Positions 10,806-21,960 of a DNA stretch of 64,000 bases are shown here, in pieces. The DNA lies in NCBI GenBank assembly GCA_905147135.1, contig LR990048.1, forward strand, positions 13,872,563-13,936,562, read 5' to 3'. The stretch is from Blastobasis lacticolella (Eukaryota > Arthropoda > Insecta > Lepidoptera > Blastobasidae). The stretch's first letter is position 1. Each line of letters begins with the position of its first letter. The notes under the pieces are model-generated. The model worked only from the letters and a program-made list of their open reading frames with translations, had not been told where the DNA came from and ran no database searches. The translations under genes were made by a program, and so were the position numbers.

Positions 10806-11058
10806 GGCCGTGTGGTGTCCGGCAGAGTAGAATAGCACCAACCCCTTACGCTCATGGGTGTCGTACAAGGCGACTAATGTTTTCGAGGCAAAAGATTAAG
10901 AGTTTCCGTAGTCTAGAATGGGCAGCAGCATTTTCCATTGTTATATTTAAACACTGCGATCTCCAACCCACCCGCCAAGCGTGGAGATTATGGCAATAAC
11001 CTCCCCTTTCGTGGGAGAGGCCCTAAGTCCTGCAGTGGACTGTTACGGGTTGTGATGA
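10806..11058 (+). mobile_element. (GAT)n-tailed SINE-like repeat S3, best full copy
   Basis: It runs from GCCGTGTGGTGTCCGGCAG through AGCACCAACCCCTTACGCTC, GTCGTACAAGGCGACTAATG, GGGCAGCAGCATTTTCC, CACTGCGATCTCCAACCC and CCTGCAGTGGACTGTTACG to GTTGTGATGAT. Seven further copies or fragments occur in the window. There is no clear RNA polymerase III box, so the SINE label is inferred from length, lack of coding and the GAT tail. Confidence 0.75.
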
Positions 11059-12398
11059 TATAGAGGGAACAATAATTCTCGGGTAAAATTAAAACTTTAA
11101 GAAAAACATTTGCTATATAATTCGTCGTGAAAATGGAAAACTAGAGTCCTTTGAATGCAATAGAGAAATTAATGTCGGGGAATTTAATTAAGTGATCCAA
11201 CAAAACAAATTATCCTACGTAGTAATTGCCAAACAAATGAGGCTAGTTAAGAGATCCAAAGCAAAACGAATGCTTTCCATTTTCTTCGAGCCTGTGATTC
11301 ACTTGACAGGTTAAGTTTAAAAAGAATGCAATCTGTTAAATTGGCGATTGTGTCGCTTTACTTCGAACTTGAATAATTCCAGTCAACTTTGTTTTGAGAT
11401 ATTTAACAGTTTTCAGTTCTAAACATACCTACTTGAAGTCTTTAGCCAAAAGGAGATCCTACAAAAACGCAGTAATGTAATTATAAGTTCTCCGTAAAGT
11501 ACGTTTCAATAGAAAATGCAGAGAAAAAGAAAAGATAGAGCACGGCAACGGTAAGTTTTATCCACAGAAATCTAAATAATTTGTTTTACTATCCACAGAA
11601 ACCTAAACAAGCATCTGTATTCGTGCACAAATTTTAAACAAAACAATACAGAGAAACAAATATAAATCAAAAAACAAAATAAAACAAAAATATAAACTAA
11701 TTTATACAAAAACTACTCGAGCTTTTAACTACCCTACCCTACCCTCTATATTAATTTAAATAGGCAAGTCAATTTATTCACATTGCCTTGGAAAATTCTT
11801 ACCGATATTGTGCTCTGATTTTGTCTTTTTATATTAAAGCGTAACTCTAAATGAAATATTTAGTTTGGCTCTACCTTCGAATTGTATTGACTTTTCTTTA
11901 TTCGGAAGAAACAGACCACACTTTCACATTATTTTCGAAGTCATTGCCATTTTCTCTCAAGTAGCAACTACAGTTTGCAGTGCGGTGCGTCGGTGGGGTG
12001 TAATCTAGGCCAGGCACCCAGTAGCTATACAGATAACCTTATCTCTGTTCCTCGCTATTATAATGTTTACAGTGCACTTGTGCACCCTTTGATTCTATGC
12101 TACACATGTCTGTGCTTTGTGTTATCACTTTTAAGGCTTAATGTTATACGTGGACACAGTTTTTATTAAATTAGTTGGGAAGCAGTGGTGAAGTGGTTAA
12201 TTGTACGCCTCGCTACGACGTGACTGAATCAGATACGTAGCTTGGCGTGGCTGCGGTATAACGCTTACAGATAACGTTTTACAGATTTATTGAGGGTTTC
12301 TAGAGCGCTTTCACATATAGGCCTTTAGGTCGCGCAGCATTACACTTTCACATTACAGCAGCACGGCTTGCTACATTAAAAAGGATATAAATAATCGC
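11059..12398. other. Unannotated 1.3-kb stretch with A-rich tract
   Basis: No gene was recognised. A short direct duplication, ATCCACAGAAATCTAAATA / ATCCACAGAAACCTAAACA, lies at about 11560-11610. An A-rich tract follows at about 11640-11710 and a threefold ACCCT run at about 11733. The open frame at 11975-12169 shows no similarity. Confidence 0.45.
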
Positions 12399-12585
12399 GA
12401 AGAAAGCATACTTGGGACGACTCAATGGTCGACGACCGGTCGGACGTCCCAGGTATCGCTGAAGGGACAAATTGGAAAGAGACCTGTCGGAACTCCGCGC
12501 TGACTATTAGTAGGTGGTGGCACAGAACAGTGTAGAATGGAGTGTCTTAGTATCAAAGGCCAAGACTCATTTTGTTGTAATTAAG
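12399..12585 (+). pseudogene. LINE C-terminal fragment (GRRPVGRPRYR type)
   Basis: One frame reads KAYLGRLNGRRPVGRPRYR, stop, RDKLERDLSELRADY, two stops, VVAQNSVEWSVLVSKAKTHF. This is the end of an insect non-LTR retrotransposon polyprotein: the basic GRPRYR linker, then an acidic helix, then a W-containing tail. Three in-frame stops and the loss of everything upstream make it a relic. The clade is uncertain. Confidence 0.7.
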
Positions 12586-12822
12586 TATAATACACGCGGT
12601 AGGGCATAGTGGGGTATCTCGTTCGAATTGGAGCCGCCCGACTGGGGAAGTACCTCTACCTTACAGAATATTGCAGCTTAATAATACTCTACTAAATATT
12701 TTTGTGTTTCTGTCGGTAAGTAAGGTTTCCAGTGCTCCATGGGGTGGGGATTTGGAGAACCGTGGCTTTGGCAGTGGAGTGGCATTTGCCTTTTTGCTGC
12801 CAGAGCAACGTGTTATAGAGGT

Positions 12823-12932
12823 GAGCAACGCATTGGCGATGCTCTTTGTGTTGCTGGTGTCTATGGGCAGTGGTGGCCACTTTCCATCAGGTGGCCCGCT
12901 TGCCTGTTTGCATGCCGTATGACAATAAATAA
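12823..12932 (+). mobile_element. CR1/Zenon-type LINE 3' end
   Basis: TTGCTGGTGTCTATGGGCAG and TTTCCATCAGGTGGCCCGCT, then TTGCCTGTTTGCATGCCGTA and an A-rich end. The same tail is at 44180-44278 (plus) and 62386-62475 (minus). Confidence 0.7.
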
Positions 12933-12934
12933 AA

Positions 12935-13705
12935 AGTCACGCTTCTAAAACGCCTATAATGTGAAAGCGCTGTTACATCTTCGTAACATAATATTTATAA
13001 ACGAATCAATTATGGAATTTTGAACAAGATAATGTTTGCTGGATTGCATTATTATAATTGTAAGCTGTGCGAAATGAATTCATAAAACGGTCCCGTTACA
13101 AATTCCATGTAGGTAATTTTACGGCAAAGGAAATCGTAATGAGGAAAAATGCGCATTTTTGAAAGAAATTCGGCGATTTGATGGAAATCCGGTAACGCGA
13201 TTAAGGCTTTCTTGAGTTTTGTGAGAAGGGTACTTGAGGCTCAGTGGGTCGATTATCGTCTGCGGATGACTGTGGGTTTGAAATCGTAACTTAACCGACG
13301 CATGTCGGAAAATCTCCGATAAGTCCACATAATAATGTTCCTTGTTCCGCTTGGAAAGTATTCTACGAGGAAAAATAAATTTATTTACATAGGTTTAAAC
13401 CTTAGTAGGTACTTAACCCGGTTATTTAACAGTAATATGTTTATCCCTTTAGGATGCTACTCAAATCTTTCCCAAACTATTGAACCAATTTCAACGAATC
13501 AACGTTAAGAACCATTACTAATCTACATTGATCTATGTATGATGGCACAGATACACAGAAATAAGCCCCCTCTTTTTGCGTTGAGGGTTAAAAAGGAAAT
13601 TCGGCTACCCTGTCGTAAGGAACCACTGAGGAAAGCTTAATCGTCGTTGGAGGAAAGCTTCATTGTTATAACTCCAGTATACGAATATTACGAATTAAAT
13701 AATTA
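12935..13705. other. Unannotated 0.8-kb stretch
   Basis: No gene was recognised. The minus-strand open frame at 13119-13328 has no recognisable domain. A twofold AGGAAAGCTTAATC/AGGAAAGCTTCATT direct repeat lies at about 13631-13666. Confidence 0.4.
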
Positions 13706-13707
13706 TT

Positions 13708-13913
13708 TTGGCGTTAATGTCCCGGTTGTGTTCTCACGCGCGAGGGCCCGGGGTCCGCCTTGATCTTGTAAACAGGGGAACCTGACCAGATTAGATCACG
13801 GGTGCAGGTTTTACCTCTCCTTAAAAAGAGCGGTTAGTATACTTATATACTCGTACATAACCGGTAACTCGGGGTACGACTCGAACTCTTTAACCATTAG
13901 GTCACCGACGCTC
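13708..13913 (-). mobile_element. tRNA-Thr-headed SINE, internally deleted
   Basis: The left end TTGGCGTTAATGTCCCGGTT and the right end TCACCGACGCTCC are both present, so both termini survive. The central ~140 bp (GATCCAGGATTT to CCATGACC) is missing. Confidence 0.75.
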
Positions 13914-14137
13914 CTCATACGTATTATGGGCGATAATTTCCGATTGTATTCCGTTTCCCTCTTTAATCTCAGTAGTTCCAGTCGCTGGTTCCCTGATGGT
14001 ACTGCGATAGTGAGAAAACATGTTTTCTACCTCGGTTTTATTAAAATGTTAGAAAGAAAAGTTCTGGATTATTGTCTGAAAAGCGTCCTTAAGATATAAT
14101 TATTTTAGCTACTAAATGCTTAGAAATTGTTGCTACC

Positions 14138-14307
14138 GAGCGCGCGCGAGTTTATGTCCATTGGGCATGAACGCTTAAATAATTCGATCATTGAAGGTTC
14201 GATAAATCGCCATCTCACTCAGTTGCAGTTTGAGCGAGTGAGATAGCGATGTATAATCCGTCAGAGTTACAGTATCGGGCTCGATGGACATGAACTCGCG
14301 CGTGCTC
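14138..14307. repeat. 170-bp foldback element
   Basis: The ends are inverted: GAGCGCGCGCGAGTTTATG on the left versus GAGCACGCGCGAGTTCATG read from the right. TGTCCAT follows on both sides. A second inverted pair, CCATCTCACTC / GAGTGAGATAGCG, frames the centre. No coding sequence is present. It is MITE-like, of unknown superfamily. Confidence 0.65.
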
Positions 14308-14659
14308 TGTACTTATCCACTAATTTTCTTTAATAAAGTTTCCATTATCTGTATTAAAAATAGTTATACTAATGAAACTTACTCACATTCAAACTTTGAA
14401 GCTACTTTGAAGTGTTTTCACCTTTTGATAAATCACTGCACTGCTGTCTACACTAGAGTTGAAACTGAGATATCTGAAACAAAATGAAATACCTATTTAT
14501 TATGATGGAAGAAACAACGAAGTTGTCGTTGTAGACTTTATTAGATAACTTGTGCCTATTTTGTTAGCGACTTCGTGATAAATAAATAGTTGCTTTTTTC
14601 CTGAACCACCGTACTTTATTTACGAAACTTTTTCGGGATTCTACCTTCTTTTATTATTA

Positions 14660-14752
14660 ACTCGCCCGGCCCGTCGCGACTTCGTTCGCGTGTTGTCATC
14701 ATTATCTTAGCGTCATGTCCCGATTGTGCTCTCGCGAACGGGCACGTCGCTC
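14660..14752 (-). repeat. Fragments of a Helitron 3' end and a SINE tail
   Basis: 14660-14692 contains the CGCGAACGAAGTCGCG hairpin (minus strand) of the Helitron family. 14695-14750 contains the tRNA-Thr SINE 3' end (GCGTCATGTCCCGATTGTGC). The two scraps abut. Confidence 0.5.
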
Positions 14753-15226
14753 AATCTATACAGATTATATTTTAATATAGCCCCAAAAAGTAGCTAAATT
14801 AGCCATTTTTTAATGTCATTTTGTTATCAACAAATGTCTCCGGGGCAACCAACGTAATAAAAGAGGTATTTAATTTCGAAATCATCCATCTTAAATCTCA
14901 AGCCGAGAAAACCAAAACCAAAGAAATCACCTACCAACAGCCAGTGCGGTCCATTATTGTTTCAGACGCGTCCACATCAAAACTAAACGACTCGCCGGCA
15001 TCTAGAGAATGTCCGAAACAGTATACAGTCCACAATAGCGATTGTATATGTTCAAGCTAATAAATCAGTGCGGCCGCGTTTCTGTGCCGAGCCAAAACAC
15101 ACAGGAACAATCGTAAAGTACCTACACAAACGCAACAAAAATGACGCCGCAAATAGCACGTTGCGAGAGACAACGGTTTTGACATGACTGGAAGTTGTGC
15201 ATTTATGCCTTTGCCATAATTGCCAT

Positions 15227-15500
15227 TCAGTCTCTGCCAGGGTCCGCTTTACTACCCATTCTCCTCCGCTTCGCCCGGTCTTCGGCATCCTTGCGTCGTA
15301 AGCCTTTGGCTCTCGCTTCCGACTCGGCGATGTCAACCCATCGCTTTTTGGGTGGCCCGCGGGGCCTCCTGATACCGGCAGGTTCAGGCACCCTTTTTTC
15401 CACGTAGGGCTTACGCACAACGTGACGAAACCAGCGCAGGCGAGGCTCCTCGATCTTATGGCTGCCATGGATGTACTTGCTATGTACTCGATCGAAGGAA
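15227..15500 (-). pseudogene. RTE-type LINE C-terminus (KADPG family)
   Basis: The minus-strand frame reads TSFDRVHSKYIHGSHK, IEEPRLRWFRHVVRKP, YVEKRVPEPAG, PRGPPKKRWVDIAESE, ARAKGLRRKDAEDRAK and RRRMGSKADPGRD before a stop. It has the RLRWFRHV and PKKRWVD blocks of RTE reverse transcriptase C-termini, uninterrupted for about 85 codons. This is the best preserved of the KADPG copies. A longer frame on the same strand (15052-15564) is out of register with this similarity and is not the real one. Confidence 0.8.
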
Positions 15501-15559
15501 GTTGTGCATTGACATCTTGTAAGGAATAGGATGATATGAAATAAATTTTAATTGATTTT

Positions 15560-17395
15560 ACCATTCATGCACTATCCTGGAAATATTAAATTTTCTTTAA
15601 TTTTCGCAAGATTATATCTAAGTGTTTGAGGTGGAGAATGTACCCGCCCTGATGACGCCCTGCATTGCTGATTTCCTTGTAGGAGACTTCACACTGATTT
15701 CTCCCTGCTATCCTGACTGATGTCCTGTCGCTGTCGACTTGAGTCCAACAGCTGCCTTATCCTTCAACACACCTTGTTGTGCGTTATAGGTTTGTGTAAC
15801 AAAAAAAACAATACCAGCAGTGGTAATAAACAATAACATGTGCGATGGAAGTGTAGTGAATAATCACAAAAGTCTTAAAACCTACAGGTTTGTGTAGTTA
15901 TCATATCATCACACGGCAAATTAACAATAAACGTTTTGGTAGGAAAACCCCACTATCGTTCTCCTACACGACCTCAACAGGCAACAAGCAAGACGATATC
16001 GGTAAGAATATAAAATCGCTCTCCTGAATACCAAGTAAGTGCTAATGTGGTTCAGTGCCTGCGCAACATTTGCCCGATAACGTGCCGTACTGCATGCAAA
16101 GTTGCATTTCGTGCTTGCGCATGAAACTTTCAGCTTTACGGCCGCGTGAGCTTTCCTTTCAGTTACGCTCCTGTTCGGCTTCGGACGATGAAATACTTAG
16201 TTGACATCGTTTACGTGTTATGTGAGAAATGATTGAGATTTTTGAATGGTGTTAAAGTATGTGTTGGGGCTGGTGCAAGGGTTTTAGACAGATTTGTGGC
16301 AAATTGTTGGGTACAATGTCGGCGATAAATAGTGTGACGGCGAGTTTGGCTTCGTATGGCGTCATCTTTGTCGCACGCGTGTGAGTAAATATGACGCCGA
16401 AAATAGCCGATGTGCATTTGTGTTATCAGAGCGAAAAATCATCCACGGCACTACTGGGGGGCTTTTTGTGGCTCTACCTACTGGTAGTGATGATGGCATT
16501 ATTATTTAAATTACCTTTCTATATTATACAGTCAATACCTTTAGGCTTTCCATATTCATATTTTATGATTATTTAAATTATTAATTATAGCTTGTAGCCA
16601 ATCTTGTACAAAATGTTTTTAGAGCTTTAATATATATCATTTTTTACCGTTTTCTTAAATTGTTCTATTAGCTGTCCTGAATGACAAACCTCTTACGACA
16701 GATACTAAGATTATCTCAAAAACAGTATTAAAAAAAGTACACAACATTTGAGATCTCCTAAAAATTATCAACATCTGTAATAAATAACCTATAGTGAAAT
16801 GAAATACAATAGGACTCCAAATAAGTCTGATAAATTGCTCTAGATTATCCCAAGGCTGCCTGTTTCTCTGCCAACTGCTTTCTAGTAATCGAAACCCAAG
16901 GCAGGCCATAACTAAACGCCCAATTCCACTTGCCAACGCACATTGGTTATTTATCTTCGCAAATAAACATAAGGATATCGTCCGTCTTCCGCTAAAATTC
17001 GCTGTAAGCATACTACAATTTTCCTTACACTTACACATACACTATTCCTTTCACAGACATACTATAATCCAATGATACGGCCCATCTGCGCCTGTGGTGT
17101 ACAAATTATCCAATGCATTCACGCAGCGTAAATACTCCCGCCCACATGGTATTGAATACATTCAATTTGCACGTGGCGTAAAGGCCGAATTGAGTATGGA
17201 AATTCGTATTCTAAGGTGCAATATGCATAACCCGGGGAGGCTGAATCCATTAATATGCGAATGTAGCGCGGCTTGCCTTGGCTGCCCGAGAAGCCGCCTG
17301 CGACGGTGATTAAAGCTCGATCAAAGTTAGACTGGCCAACTGTTTTGTATTTTACTGGACGATCCGCTTTTATGCTTTTGGCGGAGTACGTTGCT
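15560..17395. other. Unannotated 1.8-kb stretch
   Basis: No gene was recognised. Two minus-strand open frames, 16655-17038 (127 codons) and 17119-17415 (98 codons), are long for AT-rich DNA but show no domain I can name. The segment 16040-16170 is locally GC-rich and looks unique. Confidence 0.4.
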
Positions 17396-17400
17396 AGCAA

Positions 17401-17657
17401 TAACCTAACCGACAAAAAAAGTCGGATTCCCCCGACAAAGTTTACTTAAACTCACATATTTTCTGAACTACAAAACCGATTTTAATAAAACAAAGTTAAG
17501 AATCATCTCGATTAAACTTGCTTTCAAATAGAGAGAAACCACATCCAAATCTGTCCATCTGTTTGGGAGCTACGATGCCACAGACAGAAGACAGATATAC
17601 AAAGCCACAGATACACACGTCAAACTTATAATACCAATATTTTTTCATCGGGAGTTA
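17401..17657 (+). repeat. Unclassified repeat D, copy 2
   Basis: TAACCTAACCGACAAAAAAA, TTTCTGAACTACAAAACCG, CATCTCGATTAAACTTGC, GGGAGCTACGATGCCACAGA and CAAACTTATAATACC, with a TCGGGAGTTAAAAA end. Same order as the copies at 4238, 52851 and 60593. Confidence 0.7.
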
Positions 17658-17711
17658 AAAATCTAGGACCATACACAGGTATATTTTAATTGCGTATGAC
17701 CTATACTCATA

Positions 17712-17852
17712 TGGGAATCTCTTAAAAGTCTTCGTGCAAAAGTTGGTAGATGCAAGATGCAAGACGACAAAACATGCGTGTGCGGTGTTACACCACAAAA
17801 TATGCACCACCTTTTACGAGTATGCTGCCCCATGTACCCACCTGCACAATGA
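17712..17852 (+). pseudogene. Retrotransposon C-terminal Cys/His fragment
   Basis: The frame reads WESLKSLRAKVGRCKMQDDK, then TCVCGVTPQNMHHLLRVCCP and ends PPAQ-stop. The WxxLxxLRxxVGRC lead and the CxCGxxxQxMxHLLxxC pattern are typical of the very end of insect endonuclease/reverse transcriptase polyproteins. It is about 47 codons, so only a scrap. Confidence 0.6.
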
Positions 17853-18428
17853 AAGGGCTCTTCGAAGCCACTGAAACGCGTGGTCAAATTTTCTAAATAT
17901 AATGACTTTTGCCATCGGTTTGCTAAGAAGTAGGAGTAGGCTACAGTATTCATACACCGCCTGTCGCAGTAAGTAAATGACAGCAATCCCTTACTTTATT
18001 TATTTATTTTAAGAATACCTTTAATTTGCAAGGCGTTGTACGGTATTTTTTCTTAAATCCTGTATTTTTAGATAAAATCAGCACACAGGGTTGGTCATGG
18101 TCACCCTAATTAGTGTCAGTCGTAAATACTAAAACTGAAACGTAGACTTGAAATAACAGAGGTTAGAGAATCATCGTTTTGAGTATAATCTTCGATGCGA
18201 AGTTTCAGTCTTATTACTGGTCAACCAATATTTTATGTGATAGCTGTGTTATTAAAATTGCTAAAGTACCTAAATGTAAAAAGTGTTGGCCATGTAGTAT
18301 GAACTCAGCGGACACGAATAAAACTTTTGAAGTTTATAGATTATTATTGTCACTCTAGTTTTCGATGACATGAGGTGGGGAGGATAAAACCTTTTTAAAA
18401 CTGCACAGGAATATGAATTTTAAGGTAG

Positions 18429-18800
18429 CGAGATTAGATTAGATTAGATTCATTTGTTGTCCAAAGTGAATACAAGTACATTTATATACCTAGCAGTAAA
18501 TACAGACAAAAATGTGCATTCATTTAGGGTTCGTCAATAATAATAAGCGATAAAATATAATTAATTAAAACATAATAATAATATTATTATCAACAGCATC
18601 CTGGCAATGATTGCAGATAGGCTCGACTGCCCATACATGTCTCAGTGCCGCCAACGACATGTTGTGAGAAATGCTTAATTAATTGTATTAGTTACAAATA
18701 ACTGCACTAACAAATAGCTTAAGAAATTACTAACACAATGAGTCTGGTCACTTGAATAAATTAATTATAAATTAAATTATTATTCTGTACAAAAGTACCT
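18429..18800 (-). mobile_element. LINE 3' UTR with (TCTAAT)n tail
   Basis: Read on the minus strand, an AT-rich untranslated stretch ends AAATGAATCTAATCTAATCT. This AATGAA plus short-unit tail architecture is the same as that of the reverse transcriptase element at 21961. No coding part was recognised upstream, so the assignment is by tail structure only. Confidence 0.4.
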
Positions 18801-18958
18801 ATAGAAACAAAATGTTATCTTAATAAATCAATGGATTGAAAGTAAATTTGTCATAATAATATGATGGAAATGTCAAAATTCAAATGTCACAATAAATAAT
18901 AGTACAATAATAAAAAAAATCGATATAATAACCAAATGTTATGTAATTCCTATTGGAA

Positions 18959-19081
18959 CACTATCTATTATTGAAAACCGTATTAATATCCGTTGTGTAG
19001 TTTAAAAGATGTAAGCGTAGAAAGATACATAGGGACAGACGGCGGGAAGCGACTTTGTTTTATACTATGTATGTATACAGA
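18959..19081 (-). mobile_element. Non-autonomous Helitron, 3'-truncated
   Basis: On the minus strand it starts A|TCTGTATACATACATAG and contains TATAAAACAAAGTCGCTTCC, CGCCGTCTGTCCCTATGTAT and TTTTAAACTACACAACGG. The CTAG-bearing 3' part is missing. Confidence 0.6.
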
Positions 19082-19439
19082 TGTTGGCACGCTGCAGTTT
19101 TTATGCGAATTCGTCGGTGGAGGAAACATTCGTTTTCGACCATGGATGGGGCTTATCAGCTGAAGTCGCTGTATTGGTGTTCGGAAAGTTCGTAGCTTCT
19201 ATCTGTTGAAATGTTGCCAATTGCTACGTTGGTCCTAAATATAAGTTAATCTCAACCGTGGCAGTTCCAAGGCTAGGGTGTACGAATACTTTACCAACAC
19301 GAATTTACCGATAAAAAACTTTTTCAATATTGTGTGTATTATGACGCAACTTCCACCGAAGTCGTAAAATTGGCTGTATGGCGTTGGAAACTTTGGGGTA
19401 TCAATCATAATTACGAACTGCCAAGTATTAACAATATAA
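19082..19439. other. Unannotated stretch before the reverse transcriptase
   Basis: It has no recognisable endonuclease coding, so the LINE is probably 5'-truncated somewhere between here and about 19620. Confidence 0.4.
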
Positions 19440-19526
19440 TTTAATTACCTATCCTTTGCGGGAAACCTGTGGAGACGTTATTGCGAGCTTACATTTTCAG
19501 CCTCTATTTGTCTCAGGAGGCATATA

Positions 19527-21605
19527 ATGTTAATCATGTCTATTCAAAAAGAATACCTACTTGTCAGAGAAAGTAGGGTTACTATGCAAAGTAAGATACC
19601 TTTTTGTTATACAATACAATGTCGTTCTAGATATCAGGTATGGTCCAATGAGGAAACAAAATCGTCTAGCGAATTCTTACAGTTAGTATCAATGTACGTT
19701 CAACACTTGCCTTGTAACAAGGAATTAAAGCTATTCTACTTAACCTGCAAAAGCAGACATAATAGCCTACTCGCTAGAACCAGAAAGAATTTCTTGAATG
19801 ACCGTATGGCAGATAGTAATAATTCGGGCCGGGCATTATGGGATCTCATTAAGGCAGAAACCAACAAAACTACACAGGTCAATGCATTGGACGTATTGCA
19901 ACATGCAGTAGGTGGTAAGGGCGAGGTAGGGCGGCAGCGCCTAGCGAGTGCGCTCAACAGTTACTATGTGTCGGTAGTGCGGGACACGCCGCTGCGGCCG
20001 AACATCGCTGTTGCCATGCGAATGCTCCGCAACCATGTTCCGGCTGTACACTGCAATATGTTTTTAAAACCATTCACTATTGACGAACTTATTAAAATTA
20101 TTAAGAAAATGAAACCTAAAAAGACAAGGGATATTTATGATATTCCCACCTATGTGTTACAAATGTTGCCTCGCGAATTTTTGGCTTATCTTTGCGATGT
20201 GTTTAATGAAGCTATGTGCAATGGGCAATATCCAGACGTCTTAAAAATCGTAAAAGTCATTCCAGTCTATAAAGGTAAGGGTAGTAGAACTGAGTTGAAA
20301 AATTATCGGCCAATATCTCTGGTACCGGCGATATCAAAAATTTTTGAGGTAGGTATTTGTTCTAGACTTGCCGACTTTCTCTCGAGCAACAACTCGCTGT
20401 GTCCACAGCAGCACGCCTACCAGGCGGGCCGCTCCACGGCGGGTGCGGCGCGGCTGCTGCAGCGCACCGTGCTGCGCCATCTGGAGGCGAGGAGACGCGT
20501 CGCGGCCGTGTTTTTCGATATGTCCCGTGCCTTCGACCTGGTTGACCATGAACTGATCATCGCCAAACTTGACCACTATGGCGTACGCGGCGTTCCGCTT
20601 AAACTTATAAGAACGTTCCTGTCTGACCGAATACAGGTGACCGATGTAGGCAGCAGTAGATCCGAACCAGATATAATCGGCGATAGATCGGTTCCCCAGG
20701 GTTCAAATGTTGGCAACAGCATCTTCATTTTAATGATGAATGATCTGCCTTTTACTTCTTCTTACGTAGACTTCCACTTGTACGCCGATGATATCTGTGC
20801 AATCGTTCACGCGGAGGACGAGTGCGAACTAGGTCTCAATGTTCAGTCAGTAACACACACTGTGGCGGAGTGGTCGCGTGCAAACGGAATGCAACTAAAC
20901 ATTGCAAAGACCAACCTGATGGAGTTCTCGTTGCGGTGCGGATCCGGGTCAACTCTGACCGTGCGGGTGGACGATGTCCCCATTCCAAGTGTTGATTGCG
21001 CTCGCTTTGTAGGCTTCGAGTTTGATCGTCACCTTCAGTGGCAGGATCACATCGAGGGACTGTGCTCTAAGCTTAACTCGGCATTCTTTGCCATTGTCAG
21101 ACTGTCGATGACACTTTCACGTGAAAATTTATTAACAGCTTATTTCGCCTATTTTCACTCTCACCTGACCTATGGTGTAGATTTGTGGGGACTGGCAGCG
21201 GACAGAAACCGGCCATTTATTTTACAGAAAAAAGTAGTACGTGTCCTGTCACGTGTGCCACTTGATACACCTGCGAAACAACTATTTGTTGATTTAAAGA
21301 TACTGACATTACCATCTCTGTACATTTACGAAGTGGCGAAATATGTCAGACGTAATTTGGGGGAGTTTCCGACCAACGAAACTCTTGGACTACGATGCTC
21401 CTCTAGGAGGCCTAATGTTCTGCTAATAACGACTCACCGTTTAGAAAAAACTACACGGTCACTTATGATAATGGGTCCGCGAATCTACAATAAACTACCT
21501 CCAGACATCCGTGAGTGTAAATCGGAATTTGGTTTTTGTAGATCGCTAAAATCGATGCTCCTAAAACAAGCTTATTATTCAATAAATGAGTTTCTTGACG
21601 AGTGA
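19527..21605 (+). CDS. Non-LTR reverse transcriptase, 692 aa
   Basis: An RNA-directed DNA polymerase of a LINE, which copies the element's RNA at a nicked chromosomal target. Residues 36-115 resemble the linker between endonuclease and RT. The RT domain spans about 180-465: YRPISL (260-265), motif A FFDMSRAFDLVDH (329-341, catalytic Asp331), motif B SVPQGSNVGN (388-397) and the catalytic YADD (419-422). Residues 490-690 form the usual thumb and C-terminal part, with a YNKLPPDI block at 654. The frame is unbroken and both catalytic motifs are intact. Oddities are the motif B variant SNVGN (family usually SxLGP) and DIYDIP in place of a GxDG-like block. No endonuclease is present. The first ATG is used, but residues 1-35 may be fortuitous because the frame opens at 19440. 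The segment 20380-20520 is notably GC-rich. Confidence 0.9.
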   Translation: MLIMSIQKEYLLVRESRVTMQSKIPFCYTIQCRSRYQVWSNEETKSSSEFLQLVSMYVQHLPCNKELKLFYLTCKSRHNSLLARTRKNFLNDRMADSNNSGRALWDLIKAETNKTTQVNALDVLQHAVGGKGEVGRQRLASALNSYYVSVVRDTPLRPNIAVAMRMLRNHVPAVHCNMFLKPFTIDELIKIIKKMKPKKTRDIYDIPTYVLQMLPREFLAYLCDVFNEAMCNGQYPDVLKIVKVIPVYKGKGSRTELKNYRPISLVPAISKIFEVGICSRLADFLSSNNSLCPQQHAYQAGRSTAGAARLLQRTVLRHLEARRRVAAVFFDMSRAFDLVDHELIIAKLDHYGVRGVPLKLIRTFLSDRIQVTDVGSSRSEPDIIGDRSVPQGSNVGNSIFILMMNDLPFTSSYVDFHLYADDICAIVHAEDECELGLNVQSVTHTVAEWSRANGMQLNIAKTNLMEFSLRCGSGSTLTVRVDDVPIPSVDCARFVGFEFDRHLQWQDHIEGLCSKLNSAFFAIVRLSMTLSRENLLTAYFAYFHSHLTYGVDLWGLAADRNRPFILQKKVVRVLSRVPLDTPAKQLFVDLKILTLPSLYIYEVAKYVRRNLGEFPTNETLGLRCSSRRPNVLLITTHRLEKTTRSLMIMGPRIYNKLPPDIRECKSEFGFCRSLKSMLLKQAYYSINEFLDE

Positions 21606-21960
21606 AACCTGCAATTACCCTCAGTTGTTATTTTATTTATAATTATTTTGTTAATTTGACTTATATATATTCTATTATAACATTGACAATTGTAATTAAA
21701 TTTATTATTAACCAAGCCTAGTTGGTACAATATGTACCTATTGACATATCATTACCAATCTGTATTTGACAATTTTATTATGAGATAACATTAATTAAGC
21801 TACGCACTTATGTAGTTACTACGTTTATTTATATTGTGATAGTTTTCAATTTTATATTGACATACTTGTTAATTTATGTTCATTGATTCCTTTAATAATT
21901 ATTATTATTAATAATAATTACATAATAATTGTATGACGGTGTAAAATATTTACTAAATAA

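Noticed and set aside
11730..11752. Telomere-like repeat (ACCCT x3)
   Set aside because: Too short, and not the TTAGG unit of insect telomeres.
13681..13930. Target duplication around the deleted SINE
   Set aside because: ATACGAATATTA and ATACGTATTA flank it, but the match is too poor to claim.
14821..15060. Plus-strand open frame with charged, Ser/Thr-rich translation
   Set aside because: It has no conventional ATG at its start and I recognise no family. Insufficient to call a gene.
15052..15564. Minus-strand open frame of 170 codons
   Set aside because: It overlaps the RTE C-terminus but in the wrong frame. The RLRWFRHV...KADPG similarity lies in another frame (15227-15500), so the long frame is a GC-driven shadow.
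16655..17038. Minus-strand open frame of 127 codons
   Set aside because: No domain, no start or splice context and no neighbouring coding exons. Left as part of an unannotated block.
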